Source: Streptomyces sp. NRRL S-31
GTDB taxonomy: Bacteria > Actinomycetota > Actinomycetes > Streptomycetales > Streptomycetaceae
Length of the DNA stretch: 64,000 nt
Assembly (NCBI RefSeq): GCF_000718775.1
Contig: NZ_JOCB01000009.1
Span: 143,363-207,362 of the forward strand
Direction of reading: 5' to 3'
Position 1 is the first letter of the stretch. Each line of letters starts with the position of its first letter. Of this stretch, positions 55,236-63,498 are shown in pieces. Made by a program: the position numbers and the translations under genes. The notes under the pieces were generated by a model. The model was not told the DNA's origin and did not search any database. It was given only the letters and a program-made list of their open reading frames with translations.

Positions 55236-57674
55236 GTGGAGCGCGCGCGGGACCGCCACACCGGGCGGCACGAGGACCGGACCGCCGAGCGGCGGACGGA
55301 ACGGCCGGCGGAGCCGGAGACCGACCTGGAACTGCTGGTGCACGGAGTCGGCGGCGCCACGCCCGAGGGGATGCTCGGCGACCCGCGCACGGTCCGGGTC
55401 GCCGGCGACGACACGGCCGCCGTCTTCCGCCGCGCCGAGGACACCGGGCCCGCCGCGGACGGCCGGGGACCCGAGGAGGACCCCGGCCGGGACCCAGGGC
55501 GCGGACCGGTCCGGGAGGCGTACGTCTGGTGCAACCTCACCTCCGGTGACGGCAGCCGTGCCCTGTGGCTGTTGCTGCTGCCGTTCATGGTCGTCAACCT
55601 CGCCCACTGGATGCGCCCCGCGGCACCCGGCCGGCCGCGCACCGCCCGGCTCTACGGCCTCCTCGTACGGCTGTGCGCCCTCACCCTGACCGTGCTGCTG
55701 GTGGCCGCCGCCTGCGAGGTGGCCCTCGACCTGGTGGCCTGGCAGTGCGCGGGCGTCCCCGCCTGCGCCCGCCGCCACACCTGGCTGGACTTCCTGGCGC
55801 CCGCCGCCCCCGGGACCCCCGGGTCCGGCGGCTGGTGGAGCGCGCCCGGCCGGCGGCTGGCCGTCGCCGCGACGCTGCCGACCGCGCTGACCGGTCTGCT
55901 CTGGTACCTCTCCCGCCGCACCTGGCGCGCGTACGAGTCCCACCAGCCGCTCTCCCACGGCCCCGGGCCGGACACCGACGGGCCCGCACCCGACGGTGCC
56001 GGACCCGGGCCGGACGCCGAGGCCCCCGCACCGGACGCCCAGGGCAGCGCGCTGGCCCGGCCCGGGTTCTGGTACGGGCGCCGCCTGGTGGCCCGGCTGC
56101 GCGCGGCGCACACCGCGGCCGGCCTGCTCACCGTGGCCGCGTCCGTCGCCGTCCCGGCCACCCGCTTCGACCGCCGGCCCGGCGGCCCCGCGGCCCTGGA
56201 CGCCGCCGGCTGGGCGCTGACCGCGGCCCTGCTCGCCTGGGCGGTCGCGGTGGCCGTCGTCGTCTGCCGCCGGGGCCGCAGCGAGAACCGTCTCGACCAG
56301 CGGCTCGACCGGCACCTCGTCCGCAGCCTGCCGCTCGGCGCGCTCACGCTGCTGCTGCTCGCCCTCGTATACGCCGGCTGGTCCCGGCCCGGCTGGCAGT
56401 CCGCCGGGCGGCTGCCCGGCGACCCGGCGTTCGGCGCCCTCATGCTGGCCCAGGGCCTGCTCGTCGTCGCCCTCGCCGCCGTGGCCCGGACCCTGTACCG
56501 CCGCCGCCCCGACCCGCGCGCCGGGATGCGCGGCCTCGGCGGCCCCGCCGTCGCCCTGCTCGCCTGCGCGCTGGGCGGCGTGATCTCCGGCGGTGTCGCC
56601 CAGCGCGTCGCCGACTGGCTGGACGGCACCCGCGCCCTGCTCGCCGGGCCGCCCGTCCTGCTGACCTGGCAGGCGTCCGCGATCCCGCCGCTCCTCGCCG
56701 TCCTGCTGCTCCTGGCCGCCCGGCTCGCGGCGCACACCGCCCGGCTCGCCCGCGCCGAACGCGCCCGCGTCCGCCACGAACACTCCGGTGAAGGCGAGGA
56801 CCCGTCGCGCACCCGCGCGATCGCGCACGCCCGCGCCATGGCCACCCTCACCGACCGGGCGCCCTGGCTCATCGCCGCCCTCACCGCCACGACCCTGCTG
56901 CTCGGCACGCTCGCGCTGGCCGGCGCCCTGGCCACCGGGAAGACACCGGACGGGGCGGCCCACCGCGCCCACCACCTCGTCCAGGCCACGGCCGAGACCT
57001 GCCAGGCGCTGGGGTCCTGGCTGGTCGGATTCGGCTTCCTGCTGTTCGTGACCTGGGGCAGGCGTGCCTACAAGGACGCCTCGGCCCGGCGCACCATCGG
57101 CATCCTCTGGGACGTCGGCACCTTCTGGCCGCGCGCCGCCCACCCCTTCGCGCCGCCCTGCTACGCCGAACGCGCGGTCCCCGACCTGACCTGGCGCATG
57201 GCCACCTGGACCGGGCGCACCGGGGGCCGGCTGGTGCTGTCCGGCCACTCCCAGGGCAGCGTCCTCGCCGCCGCGGCGGCCTGGCAGCTGCCGCCGTCGG
57301 TACGGGGACGGGTCGCCCTGCTCACCTACGGCTCCCCGCTGGAGCGCCTGTACGGCCGCTGGTTCCCGGCCCACTTCGGCCCGCCGGCCCTCGCCGCCCT
57401 GCACCAGGACGTCGGCTGCTGGCGCAACCTGTACCGCCGCACCGACCCCATCGGCGGTCCGGTGAGGGTCCTGGACGGCACCGCCCCGGACGTCGACCAC
57501 GAACCCCTGGCGGACCCGCTCGCCTACGGCCGTACCTTCGAGCACCCGCTCCCGGCCCCGATCCTGGGCCACTCCGACTACCAGTCGGACCCCGCCTTCG
57601 GCCGTGAACGGGCACGTCTCCTCGCCCGCCTCCGCCCCGAGGTCCCGGGCCAGCGCCCGCGGCGCGACGGGTGA
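55236..57674 (+). CDS. Polytopic membrane protein with split alpha/beta-hydrolase motifs
   Basis: 812 residues from the GTG at 55236 (GAGGG five bases upstream; a GTG at 55224 is also possible). Near the N-terminus LELLVHGVGGATPEGM (H36) is the oxyanion strand of an alpha/beta hydrolase. About eight membrane segments follow between residues 105 and 610, including LWLLLLPFMVVNLAHW and LLVRLCALTLTVLLVAA. After them comes the nucleophile elbow LVLSGHSQGSVLAAAAA (S672) and a candidate catalytic His, LGHSDYQSD (H779). The membrane block is thus inserted between the first strand and the nucleophile. It may be a membrane-bound lipase/esterase; its family has no established function that I know. Confidence 0.75.
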   Translation: MERARDRHTGRHEDRTAERRTERPAEPETDLELLVHGVGGATPEGMLGDPRTVRVAGDDTAAVFRRAEDTGPAADGRGPEEDPGRDPGRGPVREAYVWCNLTSGDGSRALWLLLLPFMVVNLAHWMRPAAPGRPRTARLYGLLVRLCALTLTVLLVAAACEVALDLVAWQCAGVPACARRHTWLDFLAPAAPGTPGSGGWWSAPGRRLAVAATLPTALTGLLWYLSRRTWRAYESHQPLSHGPGPDTDGPAPDGAGPGPDAEAPAPDAQGSALARPGFWYGRRLVARLRAAHTAAGLLTVAASVAVPATRFDRRPGGPAALDAAGWALTAALLAWAVAVAVVVCRRGRSENRLDQRLDRHLVRSLPLGALTLLLLALVYAGWSRPGWQSAGRLPGDPAFGALMLAQGLLVVALAAVARTLYRRRPDPRAGMRGLGGPAVALLACALGGVISGGVAQRVADWLDGTRALLAGPPVLLTWQASAIPPLLAVLLLLAARLAAHTARLARAERARVRHEHSGEGEDPSRTRAIAHARAMATLTDRAPWLIAALTATTLLLGTLALAGALATGKTPDGAAHRAHHLVQATAETCQALGSWLVGFGFLLFVTWGRRAYKDASARRTIGILWDVGTFWPRAAHPFAPPCYAERAVPDLTWRMATWTGRTGGRLVLSGHSQGSVLAAAAAWQLPPSVRGRVALLTYGSPLERLYGRWFPAHFGPPALAALHQDVGCWRNLYRRTDPIGGPVRVLDGTAPDVDHEPLADPLAYGRTFEHPLPAPILGHSDYQSDPAFGRERARLLARLRPEVPGQRPRRDG

Positions 57675-57725
57675 GCCGGACCGCGCGGGAACGTCGCTGA
57701 TCAAGCACGGGCACCACTAATCAAG

Positions 57726-57789
57726 TTTTACCAGTATCGCTACGAGGTATACGCTCCCTGCGTGGCCGACTAGTCAAACTTGTCTAGTC
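57726..57789 (+). promoter_or_regulatory. Promoter with large palindromic operator upstream of the NTF2-like gene
   Basis: TTTTAC (57726-57731), 16-bp spacer, TATACG (57748-57753). Downstream lies a 22-bp palindrome (57768-57789) with arms GACTAG-x-CAA and TTG-x-CTAGTC. A related half, ATCAAGTTTTACC (57719-57731), overlaps the -35. The two TCAA-x2-TT cores are about 54 bp apart. TetR-type control is likely. Confidence 0.65.
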
Positions 57790-57838
57790 GTTTCCTCGTG
57801 TACCACCATCCCCCGTCCGTCCCGCCCAAGGAGCCCGC

Positions 57839-58267
57839 ATGACCTTCCCGGCCGACACCGGCTACACCCCGACCCCCGAGGACCGCGCGAGCCTGGACGC
57901 CTGGTTCGCGGAGTACGACACGGCGAGCGGCAAGCGCGACGTCGAGCGCATGGCGGACCTGGCGGTCTTCCCGCTCAACCTGGTGAGCGACGACTCCGCG
58001 GGCAATGGCCGGTCGGCGCAGTGGGACCGGGAGCGGTTCATCGCCACCATGACCCGGGTGATGGGCGAGGGGGAGCAGGACATCACCTTCGCCTCCACCC
58101 GGACACCGGTGTTCCTGTCCCCCTCGATGGCCGTGGTCCTCACCGACTCGGACATGACCCTCGACGGCCGGACCCAGCGCCTCCGGTACGCCGACGTCCT
58201 GATCAAGCGGGACGGGAAGTGGGCGTTCCAGACCATGATCCAGAGCGGCTGGGGGGACAGCCTGTGA
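57839..58267 (+). CDS. NTF2-like/SnoaL-type protein
   Basis: 142 residues, ATG 57839 five bases after AAGGAG. The NTF2-like cone fold is suggested by a long first helix (PTPEDRASLDAWFAEYDTAS) with DVERMADLAVFPLNLVSDD, the central strand pair around VFLSPSMAVVLTDSDM, and terminal strands RLRYADVLIKRDGKWAFQTM. This is the pattern of SnoaL/DUF4440-like proteins, which include polyketide cyclases, isomerases and dehydratases. No partner enzymes are adjacent. Expression is probably controlled through the 22-bp palindrome upstream. Confidence 0.78.
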   Translation: MTFPADTGYTPTPEDRASLDAWFAEYDTASGKRDVERMADLAVFPLNLVSDDSAGNGRSAQWDRERFIATMTRVMGEGEQDITFASTRTPVFLSPSMAVVLTDSDMTLDGRTQRLRYADVLIKRDGKWAFQTMIQSGWGDSL

Positions 58268-58305
58268 CCCCGGCGGGCGGGGAGCCGGTCCGGCCCCCCG
58301 CCCGC

Positions 58306-60747
58306 TCAGGGCAGATCCGGCAGGTCCTCCGCGTACAACAGCGTCAGGTCGTCGGTGGTCGGGTCGGGAAGCTGGGCGACGCGGCTCGCGTGGCGCTCCA
58401 CCATCGCCTCGAAGGTCTGCCGGGCCGTACGGCCGTTGCCGAACGCCGGACCCTTGGGAAGTTCCGTGAAGTACTTCCGCAGCGCCTCGGCCGCGCCCGG
58501 CGCCAGCCGGTACTCGTGCTCGTCGGCCTGCTGCTCCACGATCCGCAGCAGTTCCCCGGGGCCGTAGTCGCCGAAGGTGATGGTGCGGGAGAAGCGGGAC
58601 GCCACGCCCGGGTTGACGGAGAGGAAGCGCTCCATCTCCGCGGTGTACCCGGCGACGATCACCACCACCGCGTCCCGGTGGTCCTCCATCAGCTTCACCA
58701 GGGTGTCGATGGCCTCCTTGCCGAAGTCCCGCCCGGCGTCCTCCGGGGACAGCGCGTACGCCTCGTCGATGAACAGCACACCGCCGCGCGCCCGTTCGAA
58801 GGCGTCCTGGGTGCGGATCGCCGTGGAACCGATGTGCTCGCCGACCAGGTCGACCCGGGACACCTCCACCAGGTGGCCCTTCTCCAGCACGTCCAGCGAG
58901 GCGAGGATCTCGCCGTAGAGCCGGGCGACCGTCGTCTTTCCGGTGCCCGGGGACCCGGTGAAGACCAGATGCCGCTTGACCGAGGCCGCCTTCAGACCCG
59001 CCCGCTGCCGGCGCCGGCCCACCTCGATCATGTCGGTCAGCGCCCGCACCTCGCGCTTGACGCTCTCCAGGCCCACCAGCGCGTCGAGTTCCCCGAGCAC
59101 GTCCTTCGGCATCCGCCGCGGCCGCTCCGGCTCCACGGCGGCGACGGGCGGCTCCGGCTCCGCCGCCCGCTGCCCGGGGAACGCGCCCAGCAGCCCGGCG
59201 GACGGCTCCGTCGCCGTCTGCACGGCCGGCTGACGCGCCGCGGGCGTCCTGGGCCCGCCGCTCTCGTCGCTGGTGCAGTCCTCCACCACCGGCCCCGTCC
59301 CGGCAGCCGCGTCCGGACCGGCGTCGGCGAACTCGTACCCGCCGCGCGCGCACCGTTCCGTACGGCACTTGCGCAGCGTCGTGCGGCAGCCGTCGAGCAC
59401 ATGGAAGCCGTAGCCGCCGCTCCCGGTGACCCGGCAGTTCAGGAAGGAGCCCCGGCCGCCCGCCGAGACGTAGAAACCGGCCTCGGCGGGGGAGTCGACC
59501 GTGCAGCGCTCGATGGTCGGGTCGGCGCCCTTGGTGACGATCACTCCGGTCTGGGTGGCGTCCAGGGAGCAGTTGTCGAGCGTGCCGCCGCTGCCGTGGT
59601 CGCGGAACCAGGCGCCGGTGGCGGCCTCCCTGATCCGGCAGTCGTCCAGCTGCGCGGTCGCCCCGTCGCTCACCGACACGGCGGTGTTGCGCACCTGCGA
59701 CAGGTCGCTGTCGACGACGTCCGCGCGGGAGCCGCGGTCCAGCACGAACAGCGCGTCCGGCACATCGTGCACCCGGCAGGAGTCCAGCACGGCGGTGGCC
59801 CCGTCGCTCACCCACACCGCCGGGTAGTCACCGGTGCTGTCGGAGATCTCGCACTGGTTGGCGTCCACCCGGGTCCCCGGGTCCCACACCGACAGGCCGT
59901 TGCGGCCGAACCGACGGACCGTCGTCCGGGTCAGGGTGAGCACCGAACGGGAGCGCAGGTCGACCGCGTTCTCCGGGATGTCGTGGATGTGGCAGTCGGC
60001 GAGCGTGAGCACCGCGTCCGTGTCCAGGGTGATGCCGTCGGTGGTCGTGCGGTGCACATCACAGTCGGTCAGATGCGCGGTGGCCCGCTGGGAGACCTGC
60101 ACCCCGGAGCCGCGCACCTCGTAGATCTCGCACCCCACCGCCTCCAGGGCGGAGTTCTCGCCGGTCACGGTGATCCCGGTGCCGGAGGCGTGGTGCACCC
60201 GGCAGCGCTCCAGGCGCGGATGGGCACCGCCGCGCACCGCCACGCCCGCCTGCCCGGCCGCGACGACCTCGCAGTCCTCGAACACCCCGCTGCCGCCGTC
60301 GAGTACGGCGACGCCGACGCCGGCCGGGTTGTCGACGGTGCACCGGCGGACCGTGGGCCGGGCGCCGCCGCGCACCTCGATGCCGACGGCGGACCGGGTG
60401 ACGATCCGCACGTCCGTCACCTCGGGCGTGCCCTCCTCGACCAGCACGGCGGGCGCCGCCGCGTCCTGGCCCTCCACGTGCAGGTCCTGCACCACGGCCG
60501 AGGCCCGCACGGTGAGCGGCACCCCGTCCACCGGCGCGATCCGCACCGAGCCCGGCGAGCCCTCGGGACCACGGAGGGTCACCGCCCGCTGGACGACGAG
60601 GTTCTCCCGGTAGGTGCCGGGGGCGATCGTGAGGACGTCGCCGTCGGCGGCGGCCTCCAGGGCGGCGGCGAGCGAAGCGTACTCACCCGTGCGGCGCCGC
60701 CACCGCGATGTACCGGTGTGCGTCACCTGGACCGTGCCCTGTGCCAT
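58306..60747 (-). CDS. Right-handed beta-helix repeat domain fused to a CbxX/EccA-type AAA+ ATPase
   Basis: 813 residues. Residues 20-480 are a right-handed parallel beta-helix of NosD/pectate-lyase type. About 18 rungs of 22-24 residues follow the pattern G-x-x-V-x-x-G-A-x-x-x-x-x-C-x-[VI], for example GVAVRGGAHPRLERCRVHHA. A disordered linker (about 480-545) is followed by an AAA+ domain of the CbxX/CfqX/SpoVK class: FTGSPGTGKTTVA (Lys604), GVLFIDEAYAL near residue 660, VVIVAGYTAEMERFL and sensor-2-like NGRTARQTFE. This AAA class includes EccA of type VII secretion and Rubisco activase CbxX. No signal peptide, so cytoplasmic. A remodelling ATPase with its own beta-helix recognition platform is inferred. 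Confidence 0.87.
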   Translation of the reverse strand: MAQGTVQVTHTGTSRWRRRTGEYASLAAALEAAADGDVLTIAPGTYRENLVVQRAVTLRGPEGSPGSVRIAPVDGVPLTVRASAVVQDLHVEGQDAAAPAVLVEEGTPEVTDVRIVTRSAVGIEVRGGARPTVRRCTVDNPAGVGVAVLDGGSGVFEDCEVVAAGQAGVAVRGGAHPRLERCRVHHASGTGITVTGENSALEAVGCEIYEVRGSGVQVSQRATAHLTDCDVHRTTTDGITLDTDAVLTLADCHIHDIPENAVDLRSRSVLTLTRTTVRRFGRNGLSVWDPGTRVDANQCEISDSTGDYPAVWVSDGATAVLDSCRVHDVPDALFVLDRGSRADVVDSDLSQVRNTAVSVSDGATAQLDDCRIREAATGAWFRDHGSGGTLDNCSLDATQTGVIVTKGADPTIERCTVDSPAEAGFYVSAGGRGSFLNCRVTGSGGYGFHVLDGCRTTLRKCRTERCARGGYEFADAGPDAAAGTGPVVEDCTSDESGGPRTPAARQPAVQTATEPSAGLLGAFPGQRAAEPEPPVAAVEPERPRRMPKDVLGELDALVGLESVKREVRALTDMIEVGRRRQRAGLKAASVKRHLVFTGSPGTGKTTVARLYGEILASLDVLEKGHLVEVSRVDLVGEHIGSTAIRTQDAFERARGGVLFIDEAYALSPEDAGRDFGKEAIDTLVKLMEDHRDAVVVIVAGYTAEMERFLSVNPGVASRFSRTITFGDYGPGELLRIVEQQADEHEYRLAPGAAEALRKYFTELPKGPAFGNGRTARQTFEAMVERHASRVAQLPDPTTDDLTLLYAEDLPDLP

Positions 60748-60977
60748 GGCGTTGCTCTGCCCCCACCTCGTCGTACTGATGGCTCGCCGCCCGTCGGGGC
60801 GCTGTCGTCGGTGCCCGGACCGCGATCGTGCCCGGCCCGTGGGCGTGAGCGCGCTCGCGCCTTCGGGAAGCCGCTCGTCCCGGGGGCTCGCGCACCCGTG
60901 GGACGTCGCCGACAGCGCTTCGGCCGGTCCACCGTAGCGTGTGCGTGCGCGCCCGGTTGACCAGAGCGGTCGGGCTG

Positions 60978-61583
60978 TCAGCTGCCGGTGCCCGCCTTGC
61001 CCCAGTCCGGGCCGGCCCGGTCCCATGCCTGGTCCCAGCGTGCGTACCGCCGGCGGACCAGGCGCCACACGGTCAGACGCCGGCCGGTCTCCACCAGGGC
61101 CGCGGTCAGCAGGCCCGCGCCGAACCCGGCCAGCACGGCGTGCGTCGTCGCCGTGGCGGAGTCCAGCGGGCGGGTGGTTATTCGGCCGTGCGGGTCGGTC
61201 CAGAGCCTGAAGCGGTCCCCCCGGTGTGGGGACTTGAGGTCCGAGAGGACCGGCCCGTGCCGCCGGGTGCCGTCCGGCCCGGCCCACGCCGCCAGCACCC
61301 GGCTGTGGGCGTCACGCGCGGAGCTCGACTCGGGGTCGGCCTCCGGCAGGGCGCCGCCCAGCTCCCGTACCACCGTCGCCGTCACCAGGTGCCGCGCGTG
61401 CTGCTGCTGCCGCGCGGAGCGCTGGAGCGAGTCCTCGGTGGCGGCGCCGACCAGCCAGCCCGTCACGGGCGCGGCCACGGCGATCAGCAGCAGGGCCACC
61501 AGGGCCAGCCACGCCTCGGCCAGATCGGTCGCCCGGCACAGCGGATTGCGCCGCCAGCGCCACAGCCCGCTGAGCGTCCGCAT
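60978..61583 (-). CDS. Rv1733c-type membrane protein
   Basis: 201 residues, ATG 61583 with GGAAGGGGG upstream. Two membrane segments (about residues 27-48, WLALVALLLIAVAAPVTGWL, and about 148-166, AVLAGFGAGLLTAALV) flank an extracytoplasmic domain of about 100 residues. N-terminal RNPLCRATDLAEAWL and the cytoplasmic C-terminal tail RLVRRRYARWDQAWDRAGPD match the actinobacterial Rv1733c family, named after a dormancy-regulon protein of M. tuberculosis. Function unknown. Streptomyces carries many paralogues. Confidence 0.78.
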   Translation of the reverse strand: MRTLSGLWRWRRNPLCRATDLAEAWLALVALLLIAVAAPVTGWLVGAATEDSLQRSARQQQHARHLVTATVVRELGGALPEADPESSSARDAHSRVLAAWAGPDGTRRHGPVLSDLKSPHRGDRFRLWTDPHGRITTRPLDSATATTHAVLAGFGAGLLTAALVETGRRLTVWRLVRRRYARWDQAWDRAGPDWGKAGTGS

Positions 61584-61875
61584 CTCCCCACCCCCTTCCG
61601 GTCCGTCACGCCCCGGCGTCGGCGCCCGCCCCGCCCCCGCCCGGCCCGGACCGGGAGGGGGAGCGGCATCACCTCCGTCGTGACGGCCGACGCGCGCGGT
61701 CTCTCACACATTCCTCACGCACCTCCAACGACCGGCGCACCGCCCGGGGTTCCCGGTGACACGAAGACCGGCCCCCGAAGACCGGCTCCGCCGACCGCAC
61801 GGACGGACACGGAGGCGGGGCACCACGGAGACAGGGAGACGGACGGAGGGCAGAGGACAGGCGGACGGGGGAGAC

Positions 61876-62700
61876 CTACCCGAGTACCCGGACCGGGTCG
61901 CCGACGGCGATCGCGCCGGGGGAGAGGGGCACGAGGTTCACGCCGAACAGCAGCTTCCCGCCGACCCGGCGGTGGCGGGCCAGGGTGTGCAGCGGTTCCC
62001 GGCCGCGTACGGCGGTGTCCTGGTCGGTGGTCGTCACGACACACCGCCCGCTCGGCTTGGCAGCACGGAAGACGACCTCGCCGACGGAGATCCGCGACCA
62101 GTGGTCCTCGGCCCAAGGTTCGGTGCCCGCGACGACCACGTTGGGCCGGAACCGGTTCATGGGCAGGGGACCCTCGTGGGCGTTCGGCCCCTCGGCCATC
62201 AGGGAGTTGAGGGCGTCGAGCGACGCCGCCGTGGTGACCAGCAGCGGGAAGCCGTCGGCGAAGCTCACCGTCTCACCGGGCAGGGCGTAGTCGGGGTCGA
62301 CCGGGCGGCGCACCGCCGGATCGTCCATGTGCACCAGACGGACGTCGGTCCCCAGATAGGCGCTGCACCAGGCGTGGGCTGGCGCGGCGGCCGGCACTGC
62401 CTCCACCTCCGTGCCGAACACGCTCACCGGCAGGGTCACCGCCGGGTCCGGCACCCGCACCGTCAGCGGCGCGCGGCCGGGCGCGGACAGACGGACACCG
62501 CCGCCGGCCAGAGGCTCGGCGGCGGCCAGTGCGAGGCGCGGCTGCTCGCGCTGTGTGACGACCTTTCCCCCGTTGTCGACCAGCGCCCAACGTCGGTCCC
62601 CGGCCAGGCCCCAGGGCTCCACGACGGCCTCCCGGAGCGACAGCGCCTGGAACGCCTTGACCGGATGGACGTGGATCGACTGCACTTCGGCGCTTCCCAT
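61876..62700 (-). CDS. MOSC-domain protein (YcbX/MARC-like)
   Basis: 274 residues. N-terminal MOSC_N beta-barrel: VQSIHVHPVKAFQALSLREA and LAGDRRWALVDNGGKVVTQR. The MOSC domain has the conserved MNRFRPNVVVAGTEPWAED and SGRCVVTTTDQDT with the molybdenum-ligating Cys. Such proteins (E. coli YcbX, human mARC) use molybdenum cofactor to reduce N-hydroxylated compounds. There is no fused ferredoxin domain, so a separate electron donor is needed. ATG 62700 lies seven bases after a -10-like CACGAT; a second ATG at 62709 would be in the -10, so 62700 is preferred and the message is probably leaderless. Confidence 0.88.
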   Translation of the reverse strand: MGSAEVQSIHVHPVKAFQALSLREAVVEPWGLAGDRRWALVDNGGKVVTQREQPRLALAAAEPLAGGGVRLSAPGRAPLTVRVPDPAVTLPVSVFGTEVEAVPAAAPAHAWCSAYLGTDVRLVHMDDPAVRRPVDPDYALPGETVSFADGFPLLVTTAASLDALNSLMAEGPNAHEGPLPMNRFRPNVVVAGTEPWAEDHWSRISVGEVVFRAAKPSGRCVVTTTDQDTAVRGREPLHTLARHRRVGGKLLFGVNLVPLSPGAIAVGDPVRVLG

Positions 62701-62745
62701 GCCGTCCATCGTGCCAGGGCGGCACGGACGGCAGGGGCGCGCCGG

Positions 62746-63195
62746 TCAGTAGCCGCGGTACTGCTGGTTGTTGTACGGCTCCTGGTACGGAGTCGGCGCG
62801 GGCCGCGGCGCGGCCGGGCGCATGGCCTCGTACCCGGTGCCCGCCGCCATCGGCCGCTGCTGCTGCGGGGCCTGCGGACCGGGGTAGCCGCGCGGGGCGC
62901 CGGCCTGCTGCGGGATATACGCCGTGGGCGCGTGCTGGAGCGGCGCGGGCTGCTGCGTCTGCGGGTAACCGTAGGCGGGGGGCTGCGCGGACGGGGCCGC
63001 CGGGAGGGCGGGGAGGGCCGACGGCAGGGCGGGCAGACCGCTGCCCAGGCTGCTGCCCGTGTCGTAGGCGGCGGGGACCCGGATCGGGGCGATCTGCGGG
63101 GTGCCACGCTCGGCGACGAGCGAGTCGTAGATCGGGGTGTCCGGGAAGGAGGCGGAGTGGTAGCCGCCACCATAAGTGGAGCGGGGGGAGGTCAT
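62746..63195 (-). CDS. DUF6643-family Pro/Gln-rich protein
   Basis: 149 residues, ATG 63195. The N-terminal 45 residues, with GGGYHSASFPDTPIYDSLVA and IAPIRVPAAYD, are the conserved part that I recognise as DUF6643. The rest is disordered, rich in Pro, Gln, Ala, Tyr and Gly (TQQPAPLQHAPTAYIPQQ). No membrane segment or signal peptide. Such tails often mediate protein-protein contact; function unknown. TAACTT seven bases before the ATG suggests a leaderless transcript. Confidence 0.75.
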   Translation of the reverse strand: MTSPRSTYGGGYHSASFPDTPIYDSLVAERGTPQIAPIRVPAAYDTGSSLGSGLPALPSALPALPAAPSAQPPAYGYPQTQQPAPLQHAPTAYIPQQAGAPRGYPGPQAPQQQRPMAAGTGYEAMRPAAPRPAPTPYQEPYNNQQYRGY

Positions 63196-63498
63196 GGCAC
63201 ATAAGTTAAGCCCACGATGTGCTGGTTGGGGAGACCGATAAGAGGGTTGTTTTCCGTGTCGACAGCAGCCTGGGATACCCAATCCGAGCGAAGTTGGCAA
63301 AAAGGGACGTCAGTCATCGTTTGGATCGTGTAAAGGCCGGGTTCCTCCCGGGTTGCCGGCGGTCCGCCACCGGTCTTCCCGTGCCGTTCCCGGGGCCGCG
63401 CCGCCCCCGGGAATAGGTTGTCAGGGCAGGGGCGACCCGGGCCGGGACGGTCCGGGCCGCGAACGCGACCCGGGAGCCGGCACACGATGGGGGCGAAC

